A stretch of 64,000 bases of DNA from Cordylochernes scorpioides (GCA_030710605.1 CP092874.1:74031044-74095043), one strand, 5' to 3'; numbered from the stretch's first letter, positions 1 through 10,622 are shown. Notes: generated from the sequence alone by a model not told the origin. A program made the numbers and translations.

Positions 1-560
1 TAATTATAAAAACTTAACAAAATTCCCTCTCAATATTGGGCTAATATAAGGATGGTATTAGGAATGTTTTCTGGAGGATATGACGGCTGAAAGCCCATTT
101 TCAATCTCCAAATAACACAGAGAGATGTATAAAATAAAAGGATTTAAAAGCGCGAATGTTTCTTTTATACATAAAAACGAACTTCTACTGTCCTTACTGC
201 GATGAAAAAATATATTGGGAGGGCTTGGCTCATCAGTGGTGAACCCTCCCAGCGGTTTCGCCAATTTAATCCACCAGACCGCTTCTCAGAGCTCTAATAC
301 TGTATTGGATCATTCTGCTTTTATATGCTACACTGAAGGATGGAATCTTAGAAATGGTTTTCAAGTGAACTATGGACATAAGCTTATAGGACAGTAGAAT
401 TACATTCAAATATTTGCTTCGAGCAATGCTCTTCAGCAAACTATAAAGACAAGGCCAGTTAGGCATAAATTAACACAAAGCAACAACGCGCCATCTATAT
501 ATATAAAATAAAAGGATTTAAAAGCGCGAATGTTTCTTTTATACATAAAAAGAGATGTAC
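1..560. repeat. Family-1 dispersed repeat (permuted CGAAAC / CTGATGAG words)
   Basis: About 200 bp around 180-400 recurs near 20855-21030 and 48290-48500 in the opposite orientation. The shared part holds a run of 'ccctccca', the word ctgatgag (here as its complement) and cgaaac, then a stretch reading into 'cttcagtgtagcatataaaagcagaat'-like sequence. Flanks near 485-545 carry the words gcgccatct and 'gcgcgaatgtttct' that border other copies. No coding sequence is seen. The short open frames here are chance frames in the repeat. Confidence 0.7.
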
Positions 561-578
561 CCACATTTCCCGAAGATC

Positions 579-660
579 ACTTCTTGTTCAAAAGAAGCAC
601 CTGCGCAAGGATGACACGCAAAATCGTGAAGCGTTCCACTTCTTGTTCAAAAGGAGCACC
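579..660 (+). pseudogene. U6 snRNA 3' fragment between 22-nt direct repeats
   Basis: Positions 600-637 match the well-known 3' part of U6 snRNA (cctgcgcaaggatgacacgc, then aaaatcgtgaagcgttcc). The fragment is flanked by nearly identical direct repeats at 579-600 and 638-660 (acttcttgttcaaaa, then g/a, gagcac). The 5' half of U6 is absent and no A tail follows. The flanking repeats look like a target-site duplication, which would make this a short retrotransposed U6 piece. A 58-bp tandem duplication of a longer sequence is the alternative. Confidence 0.7.
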
Positions 661-984
661 TTGCTAGTGTAAAAGCGCAACTCTTCATCCATATATAGAC
701 ATATGAAACACACACAGTATAATGAGGTGCACTCCTCTACTCACAATGACTATAATGCTCCATGTAAACTTTATATTAAAAGAACAACAATAATAACTCA
801 AGAAAACCAGGACCGTTTCAATGAAATTACGGAAGTTGTCAAAATGTTGGGATTAACAAACATTTTTTATATTTAAGTATAAAAGAACTTCCAAATCTCT
901 ACCTACCAAGAATTATCAAGACATCTACACAAGTGTTGTTACTTATTCAAAGTACACATTAGTAGATGCCGTGAGAAAAAGTGC
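640..984. other. AT-rich stretch, no gene seen
   Basis: No open frame with recognisable protein content and no RNA gene. The word acttcttg/caagaagt recurs here and near 1100, suggesting debris of the same repeats. Confidence 0.5.
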
Positions 985-1115
985 GTCAAAATTCTATAAT
1001 ATTAAAAAACCAACGATTAGTTGATATCTATTCCGATATAGGGTTCAAGTCATTAGCAACTTTCATTTGCATGATAAGCAGATGCTTTTCTCTTACTTCA
1101 AACAAGAAGTGTTGT
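985..1115 (+). repeat. Family-A repeat, copy without its hammerhead
   Basis: Matches the part of family A that lies downstream of the hammerhead in other copies (24554-24690): a gttgatat...ttccgata block, then a cat-cagcaactttcagttgca hairpin-like block, then 'ataagcagatgc'. The hammerhead-bearing end is missing. Confidence 0.6.
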
Positions 1116-1800
1116 TACTTATCCTCAAAGTAAGATAACTTTCCTCTATCGAACATAAAGATGGAGCTTATCTACGTCGAGGTGTGCAGATAAAGCCTTT
1201 CGAATTAAAAAAAAAGGCGACTTAATCCCCAACGAGTCAGCCGTATTGTCTCGCGGCCTCGCAAGGCTTCACGAAGGAGGCCAAGGGCGGGTGTTGACTC
1301 TAGCCTGGTGGACGGCCTTCCACCCATCATCTCCTGGACCCAAGCTTTATATAACTCCCAACGATGGATTCATGCCGAGTCCAGATACCATCTCGATTAC
1401 TGGAAAGTCCACAGCTTTCTTCAAGGCCACGGTAATGGCCTCACGATAAACTTTCCACAGGATCCGTCATGGCAACTTTCTCCCCCAGGTTATCTGATTT
1501 GTTGAACAGGTTCTTTATAGACATCCTGTTCTTTCCTTTGTGCTTGGGGTGTTTTTTAAACAGTTCGTTAGCTTTTTCTCGTGTTGGGAGTTTTTTTTTT
1601 TTTTTTTTTTTTTTTTACGCAACTCGTGGTTAACCTTTCATCATTCTTCTCTGAAATGCTGAAGAATAGGCCCTAGCTCTCGATAGATGACCAACCCGGG
1701 TAGTTGGTGTTCTGCGCTCCACAGGACCGGGTTATCTCTTTCCCTCTAGATAACGGACAAAGATACCAATGCTAGTATATTAGAGAGAGAATGCTGTAAA
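1116..1800. other. Moderately GC-rich unclassified stretch with poly-T
   Basis: GC is higher than in the surroundings from about 1200 to 1500, and a run of about 28 T begins near 1589. Two short overlapping open frames (1246-1449, 1308-1505) show no motif I recognise. It could be an old non-coding retroelement piece. Confidence 0.3.
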
Positions 1801-2090
1801 AAAATTTTACAAGCAATGTCAAAATATTATATTCAAATTTTCATTACTAGTTTATTGAAATATTAAGGTTTATCGAATAATATCTCTAGACACCTATTTG
1901 TTACTGTTTTTATCTCCAATATAAAGTTCGGTTTACTGAAGTTCTAACTGTAATGCCATTAAATGGACTTCCATTTAAACAATTGATATCTCTTTGATTC
2001 AAAGACTGGATATTATCCCTTCATATCTGGTGAACATATCTATCCCTTTCAAATATGTATATTTCAGAAATCATAAAATTATATCTCTTT
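1801..2090. other. AT-rich, nothing recognised
   Basis: No gene, RNA or repeat family identified. Confidence 0.4.
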
Positions 2091-2426
2091 TTATTTATTA
2101 ACCCAGGATCCCTGAGAGATTTTTTCACCAACTATCCGATATTGCAGAAATAATAATATTGTGTCCCAATGGTTGTACCTTGCCACACGTTCATACCCTT
2201 TTAACCATTTTTGGATATCTTCACCATCCTCCCCGGAGAAAATGGAAGGGTTCCTTGGCAGATGTTGAACAACGTAGTTGCTTACCTGGGTACCTTTCTT
2301 CTTTACATTCATTGAAGTTTCTTCTGGTTCAACAGAATCATTTTTTAAATTTCTTAATGGGTATCGGTCCAGTCTCTCCACCAGTTGTAAATCATCTTTA
2401 AAATATTTCTTTGCTTGCTTGTTCAA
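2091..2426 (-). pseudogene. Ty3/gypsy gag fragment
   Basis: The minus-strand frame encodes a gag-like segment: an R-N-P-S-x-F-S-G-E-D block followed by W-L-K-G-Y-E-R-V-A-R-Y-N-H-W-D. The complete gypsy element at 5316-10622 has the same block (FSGDGN...WLKEYERVSKYNRWD). After the NHWD motif the similarity is lost, and the frame ends 17 codons later. No zinc knuckle, protease or LTR accompanies it. It is a short, broken relic of a related element. Confidence 0.8.
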
Positions 2427-2780
2427 GATTCCCTAGCAGTAGATAGTTTGGTTAATTTGTTAATATTTGTCGACTGGTGGTGGTGACGTTATCAATAAAT
2501 ACTTTCACGTCTCCAGATATACAAAGACTTGATTTCTACGCTAAAATATTATATTAGTCTAGGAACGTAATATCATAATATAAATCTTCATTATTGACCT
2601 TTTTTCAATTGTTTTGAATTTAAGCCACTTATCACACACACACTTCTTTGGTTCGTATCTATTTATTCAAAATACACATGCATATTATTTTCTATGCAAA
2701 AATATGCACCTTTTTCTTTAAAATGCATAAAAACAATATATATTTCCTCGATCTGCTATGCGCATATCGCACAGAATAAG
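2427..2780. other. AT-rich, nothing recognised
   Basis: No gene seen. Simple AT-rich sequence with a short CA run near 2634. Confidence 0.4.
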
Positions 2781-2884
2781 ATCAATAAATATGCCACAGA
2801 ATTTGAAATGTTCAGCAAATAGCCAACCTATAAACTATGGTTTTGGTCTATATGACTTCAGTAGTACAAGCATGTCTTCATTTT
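2781..2884 (-). ncRNA. Decayed family-B hammerhead repeat
   Basis: The minus strand reads a degenerate hammerhead layout: CTGAAGT where CTGATGA is expected, a weak stem II (GTC...GAC), then AAAA for GAAA and CCATAG. The neighbouring 'tcaataaata' and 'agccaacct' words align with the better copies at 17165-17270 and 20636-20722. Core substitutions make activity unlikely. Confidence 0.45.
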
Positions 2885-2915
2885 CGTAAGATACACGAGT
2901 AATCAAATCCACCTA

Positions 2916-3115
2916 CAAGGTTGTCCCAAAAGTTCATAAACACTTGCAAAAAATTGAAATACCAATATTATTCGCCGTTATGTAGTATAATTCCTTTGTA
3001 TTATGTACAAAGTAATTGTATTATGTATTATTATGTACTCGCTGTAAAATTATTATTCGCCAAGTAATAAGAAAAACAACGTTAAAAAAACACGAACTTT
3101 TGGGACAACCTTATA
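2916..3115. mobile_element. MITE with mariner-type terminal inverted repeats
   Basis: Inverted termini read aaggttgtcccaaaagttc at the left (about 2919) and its complement gaacttttgggacaacctt at the right. The total length is about 200 bp. Termini of the 'gtcccaaaag' type are typical of mariner-like elements. There is no coding capacity. Confidence 0.8.
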
Positions 3116-3454
3116 AATTGCCAAAAATATTTTTACGATTATGATGACGAGGAGTCGTTTGATTAAGATGATCAAAATATTTATTTATGATTAAAAATAA
3201 TACAAGTTTTATATATATAGATCAGATAAAAAATCATTTTAAATAATAATAAACAAGGTATGAAACAGCAGTGGGGCCAATTCAATTCACAGGCAGATTA
3301 ATTTCTTTAATCAGTGATAATTTATTATTAGAATTAATTATTTACTGACGAGATATCATTCAACCAGTACGTATCATCCACCACGCATGTATATTTTCAA
3401 AATTTTGTTTTACAAACAGAAATAATGCAATATATTTTTCTCTCAATATACAAC
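3116..3454. other. AT-rich, nothing recognised
   Basis: No gene or repeat family identified between the MITE and the mariner relic. Confidence 0.4.
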
Positions 3455-4381
3455 GTGTGATCAATAATTTCCAGGAATGAGACTGTATCACGTAAAATAT
3501 TAAAAATAATGAAATAATTTTATAAGGACCTTATAGATAAAACATTTATTAACACGTAGAAAAATATTTGATCACACAGAGGCACGCGCTCACGTTTTAT
3601 CGAATTTATAAGCTCGAGTATATCGGAGCATTTTCTAACTTCAGTATGTACTGTATTGAAAAACAGCGAGTCTGCATAGAGTTTTGCTTTAAATTAAGGA
3701 AAACAGCTTCCGAATCATTTCAAATGTTGAAACAGGATTTTAAAGAAGATGTCCTATCACAATCGAGGACATTTGAATGGTTTGCACGATTTAAAGATGG
3801 TCGAACAAGCGAGAGAAAGCAAGGATGATCAAATCGAAGATTAAGTGTCTTCTTATCACTTTCTTTGATGTAAAGGGATTGGTAAACTATGAATTCGTTC
3901 CCGAGGGTCACACCTTTAATCAAAATTACCATCTTGATGTATTGTGACGTTTAAGGGAGGCTGTGCGTCAGAAACGACCCGAAAATGGCATCGGAAAAAT
4001 TGGCTCTTGCATCATGACAATGCACGGCCACATACGGTCGTCACTGTACAACTCTATTTGGCTAAAAACGGAATTGCATTATTACCCCAGCCACCCTATT
4101 CTCCTGATCTTGCTCCCAACGACTTTTCCCTTAACCCTTAAATTAAAAAAGTCTTAAAAAGACGTTGATTTGACTCAATACCTGAAATAAAGGAGAATAC
4201 GAAGAATATTTTGAAAAGCCTGAAAGATGAGGATTTTCAGAGGTGTTTTGATATCTGGAAAAAAATATGGAACAAGTGTATAGATAGTGACGGTGATCAT
4301 TTTGAGAAATTTTAAATAAAACTTTATTATACTTTTGTATTTCTTTAAATATTTAGCATTCCTGGAAATTATTGATCACAC
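3455..4381 (+). mobile_element. Mariner transposon, decayed, with 25-bp TIRs
   Basis: Termini are perfect 25-bp inverted repeats (3455-3479 and 4357-4381, starting gtgtgatcaataatttccag). Inside, on the plus strand, lie two pieces of a mariner transposase. The element is 927 bp, shorter than the usual ~1.3 kb, so an internal deletion has removed the middle of the gene. No clear TA duplication is visible at both ends. Confidence 0.9.
3640..4312 (+). pseudogene. Mariner transposase pseudogene
   Basis: The N-terminal part (about 3655-3828) has the DNA-binding region with the Q-R-x-C-I-E-F-C pattern and a T-F-E-W-x-x-R-F-K-D-G block. It runs into a stop after RTSERKQG. The central part with the first catalytic Asp is deleted or scrambled. 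The C-terminal part (3944-4141) has HHDNARPH, which holds the second catalytic Asp, and PYSPDLAPNDF with the third. Later codons up to about 4312 keep a decayed transposase tail. The transposase cannot be functional because it lacks the central catalytic segment and carries stops and frameshifts. Confidence 0.85.
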
Positions 4382-4417
4382 TATGTATAATAAGTATTTA
4401 AAATACGTATATAATAA

Positions 4418-5131
4418 TCCCTATATATATAAAAGTCAGTGTATGTATGTATGTGGGTACCTATGTCGGCTCTACACGTCCACAATACGTAACTAATCTG
4501 ACTGAAATTTTAACAGTATATAGAGTAGAATCTGGAAAAACTTATAGTGAAAATTTCAGGCCTCTATCCCGAATATTCTTCGAGTTATTTGCAAATTGCG
4601 TTGCAAATTTGCCTTTTCGCTCGCAAGCAGCGCCTCTAGCGTGGAAGATGGGAGGTAATATCAGCTGACCTAATGTACATGTAAAATGTGTTTTGACAGG
4701 ACATAGAGAAAAATCTGGAAAAGATATTTATCGGATTTTTAGCCAATTAAAAATAAAATTGACAGGTTCTGGGCAAAAATAGTTGTTTTTTTTTTAGTCA
4801 GAAAATGATGATGACAATATTGCTGTATTATGTTTGATTATCAGTTACAAAATTATATCGGGAAAAATTCCAAAAAGCTGAGACCACGGGTGAAGCCAGT
4901 TCTTTTTTAGTGTGCAGGAACAAAATTCTAACAGAAAAACATTCATTCGAGCAGAAGACACAAAGCCAGATCATCTCTTTATAAAAATATCGCTTCTCTG
5001 ACACAAAGTTTGGAGCGGGACGTTTCACAAGAGTGACATCCACGGCGCCAATTTATAATTGTAACGAATAGTATTTGAATAAAAACATTTAATCGGGTAA
5101 AACCTGGGCGTTGCCCGGGTCATTCGGCTAG
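4418..5131 (+). mobile_element. Non-autonomous Helitron H1
   Basis: The 5' end reads tccctatatatataaaagtc, the usual Helitron TC start with an AT-rich lead. The 3' end is a GC-rich hairpin (cctgggcgttgcccggg) about 8-11 nt before the terminal CTAG at 5128-5131. It is followed by T. No Rep or helicase coding is present, so this copy depended on a partner. The same 3' hairpin occurs at six other places in the window. Confidence 0.85.
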
Positions 5132-5315
5132 TGTGTATATAAAATTAATATTTATATATAATTATTATATTATTATATATATATTATATATATAATATTT
5201 ATTATTAAGTTTTTAACGTGATAATCCTGTTGAAGGACAGACAAGTCCGAAAGCTTGAAGATAAAAAGTTGAACAAGAAACTTAGGCCTGGAAGCTTCAT
5301 TTATTTTATAACATA
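5132..5315. other. AT-rich spacer with hammerhead-like hairpin C (5226-5258)
   Basis: Contains cctgttgaagga...gtccgaaagcttg at 5226-5258, one of five copies of a hairpin with a hammerhead-like layout (CTGTTGA, stem, GAAA). The rest is AT-rich. Confidence 0.5.
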
Positions 5316-5572
5316 TGTCGCGGAGATAAATAAAGCAAGGGCAAGTTTGGTGATAATTTATTTATTATAAGGGGTATTTATAGGGAGAGAGAGAGAAAGT
5401 ACAACTTACCCTCAGTTAAAACTAATCCTGAATGAACGGCGTTAGCCACCGTCCCGTTTTCCTTATTTACAGATCAGCTTCCCAGAAGCCCCCACACCTG
5501 TAGTCCCCCCCCCCCCCCCCCGGGGTCCAGGGATGATTGACAGTTGTCCCATCTGGATGGAGCTACTTGACA
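5316..5572 (-). repeat. Left LTR (3' LTR of the element)
   Basis: 257 bp, begins TGTCGCGGAG and ends CTTGACA on the plus strand, so it has TG...CA termini. Contains a run of about 19 C near 5505, a short GA repeat and an AATAAA word. It differs from the right LTR mainly in homopolymer length and a few substitutions, suggesting a fairly recent insertion. Confidence 0.95.
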
Positions 5573-5586
5573 TTACTCCCTCTTTA
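5573..5586 (-). promoter_or_regulatory. Polypurine tract
   Basis: On the minus strand the sequence aaagagggagtaa abuts the LTR start TGTC. This is the expected position of the plus-strand primer of an LTR element. Confidence 0.75.
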
Positions 5587-5607
5587 GAAAAAACAGCGAC
5601 CCGCTGA

Positions 5608-6345
5608 TCAGCTTGTCTCAGCCCTTGTTCTGGAAGGAAATCTATCACGGCCTGTGTTCCCTAGCAGAATGGAATGTTGTTCTTCAGGGTCCAGGTAGGG
5701 CTTCATCCGGATGACATGAACGATATCCTTGGATTTCCGTGATCGGGGAGACGGGTCCACGGGCTCTACTTCATACGTAACTTCTGAAAGCTTCTTGGTC
5801 ACCTTGTAGGGACCGAAGTATCTCTTCAGTAGCTTTTCTGAGAGCCCTACTTTTCGGATGGGAGTAAAAAGCCCACACAAGATCATCCTTCTGGTAATAG
5901 ACTGGAGTATGTTTCTGGTCGTAAAGTCTACGGTCTTTCGCCTGTGATTGTAGAAGGCGTGATCGGGAGAGTTGACGCGCTTCCTCAGCTCTGGTCACAA
6001 GTTCCCCAACGTAGTCTCAGAGATCTCATCTGGTAGGTAGGGTAGTACGGCATCGATGTAGGTCTCGGCCTCGCGGGCGTGGACAAGAAAGAACGGAGTG
6101 TAGCCGGTCGCCTCCTGTTTAGCAGTGTTGTAAGCAAAAGTCACGTAGGGTAAAACTTGGTCCCAGTCCTTCTGCTCGACACCTGTGTACATGGACAACA
6201 TGTCTCCCAGAGTTTTGTTGAACCTTTCAGTCAGGCCGTTGGTCTGGGGATGGTAGGCCGTTGTAAATCTGTGCACAATTCCGCACAGAGCATTGATCTC
6301 TTTTATTACTTGAGAAATGAAATTTCTTCCGCGATCTGTTATCAT
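5608..6345 (-). pseudogene. Integrase C-terminal part, broken
   Basis: Minus-strand continuation of pol. The segment 5995-6345 carries the second and third catalytic residues of the integrase core: Asp in ITDRGRNF and Glu in NGLTERFNKT. The first Asp lies upstream in the neighbouring frame. Near 5998 the frame shifts, and it shifts again near 5885. The last part (5608-5886) has the integrase C-terminal pattern RYFGPYKV and ends after an IRMKPYLDPEEQ-like tail. A TAA at 6346-6348 separates it from the upstream pol frame. The products would be truncated and inactive. Confidence 0.9.
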
Positions 6346-8601
6346 TTATCTAGGAGCTCCATGCTTCAAGATAACATCTTCAACCAGGAACTTAGCTGTT
6401 TCGATTGCTCCTCCGTCTGGGATCGCTTTCGTTATGGCATACCTTGTCATATAATCGGTGCACACAATGATCCAACGGTTTCCATCTTTAGAAACTGGAA
6501 ATCTTCCAAGGAGATCGACCCCGACCTTATAGAATGGCTTTTCTACGGGCGGTATGGATACAAGTTGTCCAGCCGGACGTCGAGGTAATTTCTTCCTTCG
6601 TTGACACTCCCGACAATGGCTTACATATTGGCGAACAGTTCTATAAAGGCCAGGCCAATATAATCGTTTCTTGACTTTGTCATACGTTCGGGCGAAACCC
6701 AAATGCCCAGCTGTAGGAGCGTCATTTAAATCTGCCATAACTTCCGATCTTAAGTGCTTAGGGATCATCATAAGCCAGGGTCTTCCAGTTGTGCTATAGT
6801 TTTTCTTGTATAAGATGCCGTCGATAATGCTGAATTCCTTTCTGGTGTAGCCCGAGTTTAAATTATCGATTATTTTAGCTAAATCCGGGTCTTTAGTCTG
6901 CTCTATATCGACGTTGGTTAGTGACATCACAGCACTTGGTGGATCGTTCTCAAGCGGGCTCCTTGACAGACAATCGGCATCCTTATGTTTGCGTCCGCTC
7001 TTGTAGATAACGGTCACGTCAAATTCTTGCAACTTCAGCGCCCATCTTGCCAAACGGCCAGAAGGATCTTTCTGCCCTACCAACCAACATAGAGAATGAT
7101 GGTCAGTGACAACCGTGAATGGTCGACCAAACAAATATGGGCGGAATTTGCTAATAGACCAGACTACAGCAAGGGATTCTTTTTCCGTTGTAGAATAGTT
7201 ATTTTCAGCCTTTGTCAAGCTTCTAGATGCATAAGCTATAGGCCGCTCCTTTCCACCTTGTATTTGTAGAAGAACAGCTCCAATACCATGTCCGCTTGCA
7301 TCCGTGTGTAGATGGGTATCAGCGGATTCATCAAAGTGTCCTAAGACAGGCTCTGAAATTAGAGCTGTTTTAAGGGCTTCAAACGCTTTCTCTTGAGCTG
7401 CATCCCAATAAAATTGTTTTTCAGTCTTCAGTAGGTCATGCAAAGATCTAGCTTTGTCGGCAAAGTTCTCAATAAATCTTCGGTAATAGGAACATAATCC
7501 AAGAAAGCTCCTCAGTTCAGAGATATTCCTTGGCCTCGGAAATTTAGAGACGGCTTCAACTTTATCTGGATCTGGATGAATTCCATTGGCGTCAACAAGG
7601 TGTCCCAAAATCTTTATCCTCCTTGATCCAAAAAGACACTTTTTGTGGTTCAAGCTTAGTCCAGCTTTCTGGATGCAGCTTAATACAAGTTGTAGACGAC
7701 GTAGATGTTCCTCAAAGGTAGGTGCGTAAACTACGATGTCGTCCAGGTAGCAAAGGCACATGTTCCATTTAAGACTGCCCAGAACACTATCTATCATCCT
7801 TTCAAACGTTGCTGGAGCGTTACAAAGACCGAAAGGCATTACTTGGAATTCATACAACCCATCTGGAGTGATGAAAGCAGTTTTCTCCCTGTCTTTTTCG
7901 TCCACTTCAATCTGCCAATACCCGGACCGAAGATCCATCGTGGAGAAGTAACTAGAGCCGGCTAAACTATCCAAGGCATCGTCAATGCGTGGCAGCGGGT
8001 AAACATCTTTTTTTGTTATCTTATTTAATCGACGGTAATCTACGCAGAATCTCCAGGTCCCGTCTTTCTTTCGAACTAGAATAACTGGAGATGACCAAGG
8101 ACTTTCAGAGGGCTTCACGATGTGATTTTCAATCATCTTGTTCACTTCATCTTGAATTAGTCGTCGTTCACTTGGTGCTACTCTATAGGGCCTCTGTTTG
8201 ATAGGAGAGTGGTCGCCTGTGTTTATCTTGTGCTTCACAGTACTGGTGGGCTTAATAGGAGTACTCCCAAAGTCAAATATGTCGATAAACTCGTCAAGGC
8301 ATGAAACAAGCTGTAACCTTTGAATTTCAGACAGCCCTGAATCTAGAGTAAGGTTTATCTTCTGTGACCATTCACGTGACTTTAGCTGCGTTTCTTGTAA
8401 CTTATCGCTGGATTCAATAAGACTGCAGATATTCCCATTCTCATAACTTTCCATGGTGCACATATTCATTCCTGATGGAATCAGTTGCGGCCAAGAGGCT
8501 CCATTCGCCACCCAAATGCTACCTCGGCCGTGTCGAAATGTAACCAATGAGTTTGGTATAAGAACTTCCTTTCTTAATAATAAGTCCTTAGAAGTTGAGA
8601 C
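6346..8601 (-). pseudogene. Pol: reverse transcriptase, RNase H, integrase N-terminus
   Basis: A long open frame of about 733 codons (6346-8547), in the same frame as the protease upstream but split from it by a TAA at 8602-8604. The reverse transcriptase core shows DLRSGYWQ, FGLCNAPATF and the YLDD active site (roughly residue 270). RNase H has its four acidic positions (HTDASGHG, TEKESLAV, VVTDHHSL, KDADCLSR). The integrase zinc region has GHLG...W and HCRECQ, but the first zinc His of the usual H-D/N motif is Asn (LND). The core begins at VGVDLLGRFP. The frame ends at GAPR followed by TAA. As a single frame this RT is remarkably intact. Confidence 0.95.
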
Positions 8602-9051
8602 TTAAACATCTCTAACACCACATATTTCTTCGTTTATCACACTGATCTTCTTTATTGATTTAGGCGGGATGACAAAGTCTTCGGAAGCAAACAATCTCTG
8701 GTTTTCCTCCTCTCGAGATTCCAGGACGGAGGTTTCCCCGAGATGGAGTTCATTTCTGCCACAATCAATGACGGCCTCGGTGGCCTTGAAGAAGTCCCAT
8801 CCAAATATGATATCATGGCTGCATTCCACTATAACAACGAATTCAAATGAGATATTCAGACCATTAACTTCTATGTTCAGGACACATTTTCCTAGGGTCT
8901 CTATTAAATCTTTGTTTGCGGCTTTAAGAATGGGACCTGGTTCTTTGAAGAGAGGTGTCTTTAGTTCGCGTCGAAATTTGTCTGAAATAACAGAAAAATC
9001 GGCTCCTGAATCCACCAATGCTTTAATTTTGCGTCCATTTATTTCGACCAT
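8602..9051 (-). pseudogene. Retroviral-type aspartic protease region of pol
   Basis: The protease domain shows the active site VDSGADFSVIS at about residues 13-23 and the IIFGWDF flap/hydrophobic motif. The codons upstream of its first ATG remain open toward gag in this frame but include a TAA a few codons before the ATG. The frame ends at TAA 8602-8604 although the pol frame continues beyond it. The domain normally matures the Gag-Pol polyprotein. Here the stop would prevent an RT fusion. Confidence 0.9.
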
Positions 9052-9137
9052 AACAAAATTTTATTTTAATTTAGCGGCGATATACCCTGGAGGATTTTCC
9101 TCAATGGCGACCTCACCCCCGTTAGAAGCCGCTCCAC

Positions 9138-10397
9138 TTAGTTTTTCACATTCTGAGGCTTGGGAGAACGGCTGAAACGACGGGTTGGCGACTGGGATTG
9201 TCTTCGGGCTGGCGACCTTGCGCGGCTTGGATGTGGGGAAGAGCTCCGGTAGAAGTACGTCGAGGTTTGGGGCGTTACATAGTCGTCGTCGGCGTCATAT
9301 CTCGGGGGTCGACTCGAAAATCCAACATTTCTTCCTTCTCCGCCATTCCTTGTCCTGGCTTCAGCGTAGACCTGCCGTCGTTCCCTACAATAACGGACGA
9401 CATGTCCGGGTCGTCCGCAGTGGAAGCAGATAGGTTTGTCGTCGTAGGTTCTCCAATGTTCCGTCTTCCTGGGTTGGGTTGGTCGGTCGATATTATAATA
9501 GGGCGTTCGTGGTTGTTGTTGTACCACGTTGACTTGTGGTCTGGTAGGTTGTAGAGCACGGCTGACCTCTTCCCTCACAGTCTGTTCCAGGGCGTTCACC
9601 TCTCGGAGAGGAATGATCACTTCAGGTGCTGAGAAAACCTTTTGTATCTCTTCTCTAACGATGCGGCGAATTAAGCCGGCCAAGTCGTCTGAGTCGTCAA
9701 CACACGAAATGGGCATTACGTTTGACAACCTGGCGAATTTCGTACGGCCGATCCGGCGCTGCTTGACGGTTGTCAGATGACGGCAGAACTTCAGGATCTC
9801 ATCTACCGTCTGTATGTCTTTCGCCACCAATACCTGGTATGTGTCCTCCGAAATTCCCTTTATAATGTGAGCAACTATCTCACCTTCTTCCATGCGAGGG
9901 TTCACCTGGTGGCAGAGACTAATAATCTCCTGGATGTATGACTCGCTGGATTCTTCGGCCTTCTGTGCTCTTGACTTCAGAACTTCCTCGGCGCGTAGAG
10001 CAGAATCATCCTGTAGTCCGAACACACTGCGGAATGCGTCTTCAAAGCTTCTCCACGAGTTGAGTGATTCTTCGTTATTATCAAACCACCTTCCAGCAGT
10101 TCCGTTCAAGTAAAATACGACGTTGGCAAGCTTCATGGTCTCGTCCCATCTGTTGTACTTCGAAACTCTCTCGTACTCTTTCAACCACTGTCCAGGGTTT
10201 ATATTTCCATCTCCAGAAAAGGTAGAAGGATCTCGTTGGCGTTGACAAGGGAGGTAGGATCCGTTAACAGTAGGTCTGTGGTCGTCTTCAATTTCTATTC
10301 GTTGTGGCAAAGGTTGAAGAATTGGTTCACCTCCCTGTGTCACGCTACCCAGCGTCTCCACCAAAATATGTCGCGGAGATAAATAAAGCAAGGGCAA
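9138..10397 (-). CDS. Gag of the gypsy element
   Basis: About 419 codons open. The first codon is TTG inside the right LTR and no ATG precedes the conserved gag core, so the true start is not identified. The middle holds the capsid-like segment starting at FSGDGN and WLKEYERVSKYNRWD. A CCHC zinc knuckle (CFHCGRPGHVVRYC) lies near residue 325, followed by an Arg/Ser-rich tail (RSSSPHPSRARSPARR), as in RNA-binding nucleocapsids. Gag and pol are in different frames, so pol expression would need a frameshift or separate initiation. This is the one ORF of the element with no visible internal break. Confidence 0.85.
   Translation of the reverse strand: MPLLYLSPRHILVETLGSVTQGGEPILQPLPQRIEIEDDHRPTVNGSYLPCQRQRDPSTFSGDGNINPGQWLKEYERVSKYNRWDETMKLANVVFYLNGTAGRWFDNNEESLNSWRSFEDAFRSVFGLQDDSALRAEEVLKSRAQKAEESSESYIQEIISLCHQVNPRMEEGEIVAHIIKGISEDTYQVLVAKDIQTVDEILKFCRHLTTVKQRRIGRTKFARLSNVMPISCVDDSDDLAGLIRRIVREEIQKVFSAPEVIIPLREVNALEQTVREEVSRALQPTRPQVNVVQQQPRTPYYNIDRPTQPRKTEHWRTYDDKPICFHCGRPGHVVRYCRERRQVYAEARTRNGGEGRNVGFSSRPPRYDADDDYVTPQTSTYFYRSSSPHPSRARSPARRQSQSPTRRFSRSPKPQNVKN
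10346..10363 (-). promoter_or_regulatory. Candidate primer binding site
   Basis: On the minus strand TGGTGGAGACGCTGGG begins a few bases inside the upstream LTR. A TGG start is expected from pairing with a tRNA CCA end. I do not assign the tRNA. Confidence 0.5.
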
Positions 10398-10622
10398 GTT
10401 TGGTGATAATTAATTTATTATAAGGGGTATTTATAGGGAGAGAGAGAGAAAGTACAACTTACCCTCAGTTAAAACTAATCCTGAATGAACGGCGTTAGCC
10501 ACCGTCCCGTTTTTCCTTATTTACAGATCAGCTTCCCAGAAGCCCCCACACCTGTGGTCCCCCCCCCCCCCGGGGTCCAGGGATGATTGACAGTTGTCCC
10601 ATCTGGATGGAGCTACTTGACA
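10369..10622 (-). repeat. Right LTR (5' LTR of the element)
   Basis: 254 bp, same termini as the left LTR. Differs by a shorter C run (about 14) and few substitutions. Confidence 0.95.

Larger units (their letters stand above)
5316..10622 (-). mobile_element. Ty3/gypsy LTR retrotransposon, complete but inactivated
   Basis: Two nearly identical LTRs (5316-5572 and 10369-10622) bound gag, protease, reverse transcriptase, RNase H and integrase coding, all on the minus strand in that order. A purine-rich tract (minus strand aaagagggagtaa) abuts the downstream LTR. A TGG-starting candidate primer site lies just inside the upstream LTR. Three in-frame stops and two frameshifts break pol, so the copy is dead on its own. 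The target duplication is unclear: 'atatg' follows the right LTR and also overlaps the left LTR start. Confidence 0.95.

Noticed and set aside
6157-6588. 143-codon plus-strand frame
   Set aside because: Antisense to the integrase coding of the gypsy element.
9185-9554. Plus-strand frames opposite gag
   Set aside because: Shadows of the minus-strand gag.
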